A stretch of 11,147 nt of DNA, taken from an uncultured Erysipelotrichaceae bacterium. GTDB taxonomy: Bacteria; Bacillota_I; Bacilli_A; Erysipelotrichales; Erysipelotrichaceae. The first letter of the stretch is position 1. Every line of letters starts with the position of its first letter. Positions 5,486-11,147 of this stretch are shown one piece after another. Location: positions 1 to 11,147 of the forward strand of contig CALUZL010000149.1 of assembly GCA_944325295.1 (NCBI GenBank), given 5' to 3'. Under the pieces are notes generated by a model that did not search any database, was not told the DNA's origin, and saw only the letters and a list, made by a program, of their open reading frames with translations. The position numbers and the translations under genes were made by a program.

Positions 5486-5709
5486 AATTAAGATCTGTTT
5501 CAATAAATTTGTTTTTATAAATGGTGAATTTATTAACGATATAGCTGACATAAAAACCTGCTTAACTGGTAAGACACAGAAGCCTCTTAACTCACTTCAC
5601 TTCACTAAACACGACTAAAATTGCAAAATGATTTGTATAGTGTTATATATTATAGAGTATAAAATTTAATCGGATGAATTAAAAAGTTTTATATCGGAGG
5701 ATATTTTAA
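5486..5709. other. AT-rich intergenic region upstream of the ABC exporter
   Basis: No gene is supported in this stretch. It contains an eight-base inverted repeat, AATAAATT (5502-5509) and AATTTATT (5527-5534), with a 17-base gap. A short CACTT tandem motif lies near 5593-5606. The exporter promoter and the ribosome binding site GGAGG (5696-5700) follow. The inverted repeat could arise by chance in such AT-rich DNA. Confidence 0.5.
5621..5649 (+). promoter_or_regulatory. Probable promoter of the ABC exporter gene
   Basis: TTGCAA (5621-5626) and TATATA (5644-5649) are separated by 17 bases. An overlapping alternative is TTGTAT (5633-5638) with TATAAA (5658-5663) at a long 19-base spacing. The stretch 5636-5662 is extremely AT-rich and partly palindromic around TATATA, which could accommodate a repressor, but no symmetrical operator is convincing. 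Confidence 0.45.
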
Positions 5710-7329
5710 TTGGAAAAGCGTGGTATCGACATCTTTTTTAAAGAAAAACTGAAAAAGTTATCTTCTCTTCGAGTACTTGTCGTAGTCGTTTTTATCCTTT
5801 GTGATGTTATTGGATTGATCCAACCTTATATATTGGGAAAGATAATCGATGTATTGTCAGGAACAAAGGGTGATATCTTCCTTCTTTTTGGTATAAGTCT
5901 TTTTATCTTGATAATCTCTTTTATACTGAATTACACTCAGAATTATTACTGGTTTAAAATGATATATAAAGGTGAAAGCATCTCAAGAGAAGCCATATTT
6001 AAAGAAGTGCTTCATCAAAAATTTTCTTTTTTTAAGACTTATACAAGCGGAGATATTCTCAATCGTATACTTAATGATTCGGCGAAATATGCTGAAAGCA
6101 AACTTATCATAGTACCGATGTTTATATTGAACATAAGCACTTTAGTGATAGTTTTCTTCTTTTTATTTTTAATGAACACTAAATTGGCTTTAGCTGTATT
6201 CATCATGAGTTTTGTTTATTTTATCTACTATGGCTTTCTCAATAGAAAATTGACTGCCTTTTCAAAGAAAGAAAGAGAAAGTTTCTCAAAAGTCATGGAT
6301 GAGGCTGCAAGTACGCTTGCCGGTAAAGAGACGATTAATCTTGATCGGGCTGAAGACTTTTTTGTAAAACGTTTTGCAACAAAGACTGATAATCATTTTG
6401 ACTATATGATGAAGCTTCAAAAATGGAAATCTTTAGGTGTTACAGGCACGAGCTTTTTGTTAGAGGCAATACCTTTACTGATCGTCTTTGTGGGAGCGTA
6501 TCTTGTCATCAAAGGCGAGACAACGGTTGGTGTCGTCTTCAGTTTTTATACATATATCGGCAATCTCAACCAGCCTATAAACAACCTCACCGATGCAAAT
6601 CTGACTTTGCAATCTGCTAAAGCGCTTAAAAACAGAATACAGGAGATGTTACAAAGTGAAACGGAAGAAGGTTATAAAATCATAGACCACATTTCGTCTT
6701 TTGGTTTTAACGGTGTTGATTTTGCCTATGACGATAAGCCGATCATTGACAGTCTTTCATTTGATGTCAATGGTGGTGATAAAGTGTTTGTAAGCGGACC
6801 TTCAGGTGCCGGTAAAAGTACTTTGATTAAGCTCATACTTAAACAGCTTTCACCGGATAAAGGCAAGATCACTGTAAACGGGCTGGATTTGAGTGATCTT
6901 GAAACAGACAATTATTATAAACATTTAGCAATAATGCCTCAGGATGTGTTTATTTTTGACAGTGGTAAAATTGAAAGTATAACCTTTGGTCACGATTATC
7001 CTGAAGAAATCATTAGAAGAATTGTCGATATCGATTTTATAAAAAACATTCCGGATGAAAATGTTCAAAATTGCAGTGGTGGGGAGAAACAGCGAATAGC
7101 TTTGGCCAGAGCAATCATAAAAAATGCCGATATTTTGATCTTGGATGAGCCGACAAGCGCGCTAGATAAGGATCTGGCACAAAAGATAGTCTATCTTTTA
7201 GGCGACATAACTTTTAAGGATAAGATTTTCTTTATTGTTTCCCATAACAATGAGCTATCTTCAGTTTGTAATAAGGCTATCGTTTTTAGCGATAAAGGTT
7301 GCCGTTTTGTTGATAATAAAAATGTATGA
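5710..7329 (+). CDS. Half-size ABC exporter (membrane and ATPase domains fused)
   Basis: The 539-aa protein fuses a type I exporter membrane domain (residues 1-310, about six helices including 20-41, 57-77, 134-154, 157-178 and 247-268) to a C-terminal ATPase domain. The ATPase carries Walker A GPSGAGKST (363-371), Q-loop Gln411 (MPQD), signature CSGGEKQR (455-462), Walker B ILILDEP (475-481) and switch His512. It should work as a homodimer in the plasma membrane; peptides, lipids or drugs are all possible cargo. Oddities: the signature begins with Cys instead of Leu, and the X-loop (TxVGExG) normally just before it is absent, leaving a shortened NIPDENVQN. The TTG start follows GGAGG by nine bases. 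GATC sites are far rarer here than in neighbouring genes, suggesting a different origin. No partner gene adjoins it. Confidence 0.9.
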   Translation: MEKRGIDIFFKEKLKKLSSLRVLVVVVFILCDVIGLIQPYILGKIIDVLSGTKGDIFLLFGISLFILIISFILNYTQNYYWFKMIYKGESISREAIFKEVLHQKFSFFKTYTSGDILNRILNDSAKYAESKLIIVPMFILNISTLVIVFFFLFLMNTKLALAVFIMSFVYFIYYGFLNRKLTAFSKKERESFSKVMDEAASTLAGKETINLDRAEDFFVKRFATKTDNHFDYMMKLQKWKSLGVTGTSFLLEAIPLLIVFVGAYLVIKGETTVGVVFSFYTYIGNLNQPINNLTDANLTLQSAKALKNRIQEMLQSETEEGYKIIDHISSFGFNGVDFAYDDKPIIDSLSFDVNGGDKVFVSGPSGAGKSTLIKLILKQLSPDKGKITVNGLDLSDLETDNYYKHLAIMPQDVFIFDSGKIESITFGHDYPEEIIRRIVDIDFIKNIPDENVQNCSGGEKQRIALARAIIKNADILILDEPTSALDKDLAQKIVYLLGDITFKDKIFFIVSHNNELSSVCNKAIVFSDKGCRFVDNKNV

Positions 7330-7670
7330 GTCAACTGCTTTTGGCAAGGGTATCTGTAATTGTCTTTTATGAATTTTTTTCTTTTTGCAAATCGATCAAA
7401 TAACAACAGATGTATCTTCTGACGGAAAAAACATATAAACCAGCATAATAACCGAAGGAATAAACAAGGACTTTACCTGGAGCCAAGTCACTGTTAGAAA
7501 CTCTTCAGGATGTAAATCATTACCAAATTTTCTTTATTTATCTTTTTCATAAAGAGATTATATACAATAACTTTGAGGTTTCAATTATGTGGTATACTAA
7601 AGAGTGAAAATAAAAAGAGATAGATAGTACAAATACTGATTTATGTATTTTTTGAGTTTTTTGATTTGAT
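7330..7670. other. Gene-poor intergenic region after the ABC exporter
   Basis: No coding region is supported: open frames on both strands are short, lack ribosome sites, or are shadows of the exporter. A weak stem GGCAA/TTGTC with a large loop followed by T-rich DNA (about 7343-7380) might end the exporter transcript, but it is poor. An extended -10 promoter lies near 7593. The stretch is AT-rich and resembles neither known mobile-element ends nor an RNA gene. Confidence 0.5.
7590..7598 (+). promoter_or_regulatory. Extended -10 promoter before the 209-aa gene
   Basis: TGGTATACT (7590-7598) is an extended -10 element (TG, one base, TATACT). No good -35 box lies 17 bases upstream, which extended -10 promoters can tolerate. 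Transcription would begin near 7605, about 65 bases before the next gene. Confidence 0.45.
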
Positions 7671-8300
7671 ATGATGATGTATATGCAAGAATTGTTTTTA
7701 AGATCAGCGAAACTGAAGGAAAAGATTAAGAGAATAAGTAATCGAATCGAACGAGAGACTTTCGGTCTTGTATCGTTTGAAGAGTATATCGGCTTGCCAT
7801 ACTATGGTCAGATCATTTTGCGATTTGACATAAAAAAAGAAATGTTGACTCTTACTGAACTCGACTGTCTTGAAAAAGTAATGCGATCGTGCGCCGATGA
7901 TTTTTTAGTCGATTTTATGGGTGATGTATATAAAAAAGTCGGTTTTAATACTGATGAGTTGCCTGCTCTTTTAGATAAATGTCAAAGATTATATCCCGAT
8001 CTTGATCTTAAAAAGCCTTATAGGGACGTACTCGCAAAAGATGCGGATATCCTTTTTGAAATATGCGGCATCGATAAAAGAGATGTTTGGGAAATTCAAA
8101 TCGATGGTAATGATATAGCGATGATACTGCTTGATAATGGTGATCGCCGGTATAAAAGCTTTGAGGCGCAGGGAGTAAAGATAGATATATTTTTAACAAA
8201 ACGTTCTCGCTGCCAGGGACTTATGAGGGCGATGGCGTATGCGATCAAAAATGATATATCGCTCATTCGTGCTTTATTGAATATAAACGATCATATTTGA
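7671..8300 (+). CDS. Hypothetical 209-aa cytoplasmic protein
   Basis: I do not recognise this protein. It has no signal peptide or membrane helix and is rich in charged residues, with a lysine/arginine-rich N-terminal helix (about 10-30), a probable helical middle, an apparent beta segment near 140-160 (WEIQIDGNDIAMILLDNGDRR) and a basic C-terminal helix. The start is uncertain: ATG codons at 7671, 7674, 7677 and 7683 are all in frame and none has a clear Shine-Dalgarno sequence. Its codon pattern resembles the surrounding chromosomal genes, which supports it as a real gene. It stands between the gene-poor region and the tandem acetyltransferase gene, 62 bases away, so it may or may not belong to that operon. 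No function is proposed. Confidence 0.7.
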   Translation: MMMYMQELFLRSAKLKEKIKRISNRIERETFGLVSFEEYIGLPYYGQIILRFDIKKEMLTLTELDCLEKVMRSCADDFLVDFMGDVYKKVGFNTDELPALLDKCQRLYPDLDLKKPYRDVLAKDADILFEICGIDKRDVWEIQIDGNDIAMILLDNGDRRYKSFEAQGVKIDIFLTKRSRCQGLMRAMAYAIKNDISLIRALLNINDHI

Positions 8301-8362
8301 AACGAGTTATTTCATAAGGAAATCCTTTCTTTTGAGCAAATGTTACGTTATCATTATCAGTG

Positions 8363-9346
8363 ATGAATGTCAAAATCGATGTAAGTAAAACCATTTTAAA
8401 AACCAGTCGAATCCGTCTTAGGCCATTTCGGGAAGATGATCTTTTAGATCTCTATCATTATGCTTGTGATGGCAGCGTCACTAAGATGGCCGGTTGGCCA
8501 CCGCATAAGAATTTGGATGACTCACTTTTCTGTCTGCACCATTATATTGAAGATCGTAATACTTTTGCGCTTGAGATCGGCGGGCATGTCTTTGGATCGA
8601 TCAGCATCGGACAGTGCCAATTTCCTCTTAAGGATCAAGATGTAAATAAAAAAGGTGTTGAGGTCGGTTACATCTTGGCCAAAGAGCTCTGGGGTCAGGG
8701 TCTTATGCCGGAGGCATTAAATGAAGTCATCAGATGGCTGTTTTGTAATGCTGGTTGTGATATCGTCTTCAGCGGTTATTTTAAAGACAATCCCCGCTCT
8801 AAAAGAGTGCAGGAAAAGTGTGGCTTCAGGCACTATTTATTCCAAGAATATAAGACGAAGCTTAAAACTGTTGAAAGTGAAGAGATCATGTATATTGAAA
8901 AAGGGGACGTGATCTATATAGATCACGATCTGAGTCTGGTCCCGTATTTTGAAGATTTCAAAGAGACTTTAATATGGTATCAAGATCAAAATGTCGTAAG
9001 ACAAGTCGATAATGACGATAAGCCTTACACGCTATCAAAATTGGAAAGGATGTACGACTATCTCGATCGAAACGGCGACCTTTATTATATCCGTTATCAA
9101 GATAGAATAGTTGGTGATATCACGCTTTTAAAAGATGGTGAGATAGCTATCGTCATAAGTGGACCATATCAAAACAGACATATCGGCCGAAGATGTCTTC
9201 GCGCGCTTATCGTTAAAGCCAAGAAAAAAGGTTTTAAGAAATTAAAACTTACGATCTATCCGTTCAATATCCAAAGTCAAAAAATGGCAAGAGCTTTAGG
9301 ATTTGAAAGGGTCGATGAAAAGACTTATATTTTATCTGTAAGATGA
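8363..9346 (+). CDS. Tandem GNAT-family N-acetyltransferase
   Basis: The 327-aa protein carries two GNAT domains. The first (about 10-180) is RimJ/RimL-like: RIRLRPFREDD at 16-26, the acetyl-CoA loop LWGQGLMPEAL at 109-119, and NPRSKRVQEKCGF at 143-155. The second (about 185-327) has GPYQNRHIGRRCLRALI at 267-283 as its acetyl-CoA loop, with His in place of one usual Gly, and SQKMARALGFERV near 305-317. GNAT enzymes move acetyl from acetyl-CoA to amines on proteins, antibiotics or metabolites; the substrate is unknown. I use ATG 8363; GTG 8360 immediately before is an alternative, and neither has a clear ribosome site. The linker DNA contains a perfect 20-base palindrome. The gene ends 15 bases before the next gene, so an operon is likely. 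Confidence 0.85.
   Translation: MNVKIDVSKTILKTSRIRLRPFREDDLLDLYHYACDGSVTKMAGWPPHKNLDDSLFCLHHYIEDRNTFALEIGGHVFGSISIGQCQFPLKDQDVNKKGVEVGYILAKELWGQGLMPEALNEVIRWLFCNAGCDIVFSGYFKDNPRSKRVQEKCGFRHYLFQEYKTKLKTVESEEIMYIEKGDVIYIDHDLSLVPYFEDFKETLIWYQDQNVVRQVDNDDKPYTLSKLERMYDYLDRNGDLYYIRYQDRIVGDITLLKDGEIAIVISGPYQNRHIGRRCLRALIVKAKKKGFKKLKLTIYPFNIQSQKMARALGFERVDEKTYILSVR
8908..8927. repeat. Perfect 20-base palindrome inside the GNAT linker
   Basis: CGTGATCTATATAGATCACG reads identically on both strands. It contains two GATC sites and falls in codons 182-189, between the two acetyltransferase domains. It could be a protein binding site, a cruciform-prone element or a by-product of the local GATC bias; the sequence alone does not decide. 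Confidence 0.85.
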
Positions 9347-9361
9347 TGAGAAAGGTGATAT

Positions 9362-10108
9362 ATGAAAGAGAAGATGTGCTTAAAGACAGATGATCCAAGA
9401 CACCCCCTTATCGTCGGAAGTGAGAATGGTCTCTATACCCTCATCGTTTCAAGGAATATGGAGAATTATGAATTTCATATCGGCGACTTTTTGTCATATT
9501 GTAAAGCTTATCAGATCGAATGTTTATTAGATGTAAGTAGTGAAGATATGAAGTCTTATATAAGACGATATAAAGGTCATTGGTATAACGAAGTGCTCCG
9601 ACCGCAAGAGAGCTGCATCCTCATCCACAGTACTGATCGAAAAAACTGGGAACAGATCTTAAAAGATGCGGAATTAAAATCCTGGAATATCCTTAAAGGG
9701 GAAGGCTATATAAAAGATGACAAGCCTTTTGGTCAGCGTTTAAACGATCCTGAAAGTTTTAGGGATTTTATCATGTTTTCAAAGGGGATGAATCCCGAGA
9801 TCGTTACAGCTTCAAAACAGATAGGAAAGATCGCTACAGAGGATACTTATTACCACTATGGCTGTCGACTGTATTTTGATGCTGAAAAGATGGCCGATGA
9901 TGGTCTATTGATTCGCGATGGCTGTCACTATAAAGTTTTTCAGAGATTGCCTTTAAAACCTTACTTGTTGTTTGCGGCTAACAGAGAGAGCTTGGGGTTA
10001 GACCGTGACGTTTTAAAGGTCAGGGACTTTCAAAGAATAGCTGATGACTACTTTCAAGAACAAATCTTGTCAAAAATATCAAGAAAGAGGAAATGTTATG
10101 AATTATAA
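9362..10108 (+). CDS. Uncharacterised protein with faint KptA/ADP-ribosyltransferase-like features
   Basis: The 248-aa cytoplasmic protein matches no family I can name. From residue 86 its layout recalls RNA 2'-phosphotransferases (KptA/Tpt1) and the wider ADP-ribosyltransferase fold. It has LIHSTDRKNWEQILKDAELKS (87-107), like the HGT-n-n-I-G-L opening; DFIMFSKG (135-142), like the VHLS strand; and RLYFDAEKMADDGLLIRDG (169-187) followed by FQRLPLKPYLLFA, close to KptA's Asp-Ala-x-x-Met-x-x-x-Gly segment and its VPP-x-YL. KptA removes the 2'-phosphate left by tRNA splicing using NAD; bacterial copies often have unclear roles. The N-terminal 80 residues are distinct. AAAGGTG precedes ATG 9362 at normal spacing. 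The gene lies 15 bases after the GNAT gene and overlaps the methyltransferase gene by 11. The gene call is firm; the fold assignment is tentative. Confidence 0.8.
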   Translation: MKEKMCLKTDDPRHPLIVGSENGLYTLIVSRNMENYEFHIGDFLSYCKAYQIECLLDVSSEDMKSYIRRYKGHWYNEVLRPQESCILIHSTDRKNWEQILKDAELKSWNILKGEGYIKDDKPFGQRLNDPESFRDFIMFSKGMNPEIVTASKQIGKIATEDTYYHYGCRLYFDAEKMADDGLLIRDGCHYKVFQRLPLKPYLLFAANRESLGLDRDVLKVRDFQRIADDYFQEQILSKISRKRKCYEL

Positions 10109-10847
10109 AGACTTTAATGCAAAGGTGATCGATAGTTGGTGTGAAAAGGGCTGGAAATGGGGTGTAACCATTGATCATGAGACTTATATGAAGGCTCAAA
10201 GTGGTGATTGGAATGTATACCTGACACCGACTAAATATGTGCCTCACTCCTGGTTTGGCAATCTCAAAGGCCAAAAACTTTTGGGCCTGGCAGCGGGTGG
10301 TGGTCAACAGCTACCGATCTTCAGCGCTCTGGGTGCTAAGTGTACGCTTTTGGATATATCTTTAAATCAGTGCGCAAGTGATCGCATGGTCGCCAGACGA
10401 GAGGGGTATGAGATAGATATAATCCAAGGGGATATGACCGAACCCTTACCATTTGCCGATGAAAGTTTTGATATCATATTCTTCCCGGTAGCTAATTGCT
10501 ATATAAAGGATATCGCTCCGGTGTTCAAAGAGTGCTACCGAGTCTTAAAAAAGGGTGGCAGATTGCTTGGCGGCTATGATCTTGAACTCAATTATGTCTT
10601 TGACGATGCAAATGAAAAGATCACTTATCGCTTGCCTTTTGATCCCCTAAATTGTCAAGAGCACTTAGACGACTCTTTGAAATACGATTGGGGAATTGCT
10701 TTTTCACACACGGTAGCCGAACAGATCGGATCGCAGATCAGAGCGGGTTTTAAGATTGCCGATATCTATGACGATGTAGCGCAGAATGGTATCTTGCATG
10801 AATACAATATCAATTCCTTTATCGCTGTTTTGGCAATCAAGGAGTAG
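10098..10847 (+). CDS. Class I SAM-dependent methyltransferase
   Basis: The 249-aa protein has a Rossmann-type methyltransferase domain. Motif I is LLGLAAGGGQQ (61-71), followed by the acidic strand end LLDIS (84-88). GDMTEPLPFADESFDIIFF and RVLKKGGRLLGG mark the later strands and the post-motif helix. The N-terminal segment (about 1-55, with WKWGVTIDHETY and YLTPTKYVPHSWF) is typical of a Firmicutes methyltransferase_11 group whose substrate has not been established as far as I know. The start is ATG 10098 with AGAGG (10086-10090) seven bases upstream; an in-frame ATG at 10044 would run deep into the preceding gene. It overlaps that gene by 11 bases and is followed immediately by the next start, so operon membership is strong. 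Confidence 0.9.
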   Translation: MNYKDFNAKVIDSWCEKGWKWGVTIDHETYMKAQSGDWNVYLTPTKYVPHSWFGNLKGQKLLGLAAGGGQQLPIFSALGAKCTLLDISLNQCASDRMVARREGYEIDIIQGDMTEPLPFADESFDIIFFPVANCYIKDIAPVFKECYRVLKKGGRLLGGYDLELNYVFDDANEKITYRLPFDPLNCQEHLDDSLKYDWGIAFSHTVAEQIGSQIRAGFKIADIYDDVAQNGILHEYNINSFIAVLAIKE

Positions 10848-11147
10848 ATGATGATCGAAACCATTGATGCGATCAAAAGGTTAGACGGGTCTTGTCTCGA
10901 AAAGGGCTTTGATCTTAAAAGATGGCAAATGTATATGGAAGGAGTTATCAAGGACTCGACAAAAATGATCATCGCTGACAGTGCTCGATATGACTTTGAT
11001 CGGGATTGTCGTCCGATCATCGAAAATGCCCTCAAGCGTCGCGACTTGCGCCACCTTATCAGTTCAGTTTTTAAAGAAGTGACTGAGGGACTAGACGACA
11101 AGATAAAAAACGGTTTTGGAAAAAGTGTTGATGTTTGTATCGTTATC
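10848..11147 (+). CDS. Uncharacterised protein, 5' end only
   Basis: An open frame of 100 codons begins right after the methyltransferase stop and runs off the window. ATG codons at 10848 and 10851 follow AAGGAG (10839-10844) by three and six bases, so 10851 is the better spaced start. The visible part is helical and charged, opening with IETIDAIKRLDG and containing ARYDFDRDCRPIIENALKRRD; it ends in a hydrophobic strand, VDVCIVI. It has no signal peptide or membrane segment. The pattern vaguely recalls the N-terminal part of putative bacterial zinc proteases whose HExxH would lie further on, but that is a weak impression. Its position makes it the next member of the GNAT-ART-like-methyltransferase operon. 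Confidence 0.75.
   Translation, partial: MMIETIDAIKRLDGSCLEKGFDLKRWQMYMEGVIKDSTKMIIADSARYDFDRDCRPIIENALKRRDLRHLISSVFKEVTEGLDDKIKNGFGKSVDVCIVI

Noticed and set aside
5593..5606. Short CACTT tandem repeat
   Set aside because: Fewer than three full units; no sign of a CRISPR array or phase-variable tract.
7343..7380. Possible terminator after the ABC exporter
   Set aside because: The stem has five pairs including a G-T and a 12-base loop, with the T-run displaced; too weak to annotate.
7191..7406. Minus-strand open frame overlapping the exporter 3' end
   Set aside because: Most of it lies opposite conserved ATPase sequence, and the translation is low-complexity and unrecognisable.
8332..8360. 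TTGAGC-17-TATCAG as a promoter for the GNAT gene
   Set aside because: The -10 match is weak, and the implied transcript would start after the likely ATG.
10044..10097. Earlier ATG giving an 18-residue longer methyltransferase
   Set aside because: It lies well inside the preceding gene without a good ribosome site; ATG 10098 has AGAGG at ideal spacing and a family-typical N-terminus.
10766..11101. Minus-strand open frame of 111 codons at the right edge
   Set aside because: It is the complement of the methyltransferase end and the next + strand gene, which has a ribosome site and operon spacing.

Overview
The window looks like chromosomal DNA of a moderately AT-rich, low-GC Gram-positive bacterium (Bacillota). 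A lineage near Erysipelotrichia or other Bacilli is my inference, not something the sequence proves. Supporting signs are the Firmicutes-type infC-rpmI-rplT operon with a transcription-attenuating leader, a Lit-type lipoprotein transacylase, strong GGAGG ribosome binding sites and sigma-A-like promoters. TGA is used as a stop, so the code is standard. Every convincing gene is on the + strand.

Region 1 (1-3460) is a tightly packed run of mostly overlapping housekeeping genes: the 3' end of rdgB (nucleotide pool cleaning), lit (lyso-form lipoprotein synthesis), trmL (tRNA wobble 2'-O-methylation), a membrane-anchored M15/VanY-like wall peptidase that appears to have lost key active-site residues, murI (D-glutamate for peptidoglycan), and an MJ0936/YfcE-type phosphodiesterase. 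Cell-envelope and nucleotide/tRNA maintenance genes are mixed and probably co-transcribed.

Region 2 (3461-4885) is the translation operon: a promoter, an L20-type leader with mutually exclusive antiterminator and terminator pairings, infC starting at a non-canonical ATT/ATC codon, rpmI, rplT, tRNA-Glu(CUC) and a strong terminator. Two feedback layers are visible: L20-type attenuation of transcription and IF3 discrimination against its own start codon.

Region 3 (4886-7670) is looser. It holds a small flavodoxin-like gene with its own promoter and terminator, then an isolated half-size ABC exporter whose GATC content is clearly below its surroundings and whose nucleotide-binding domain lacks the X-loop. 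Gene-poor stretches flank the exporter.

Region 4 (7671-11147) is accessory in character: an unrecognised 209-aa protein, a tandem GNAT acetyltransferase, a protein with faint KptA/ADP-ribosyltransferase-like features, a SAM-dependent methyltransferase, and the start of another unrecognised gene. From the tandem GNAT onward the genes are spaced like an operon. This run of small-group-transfer enzymes is the best candidate for something undescribed, but no substrate or function can be assigned from sequence alone.
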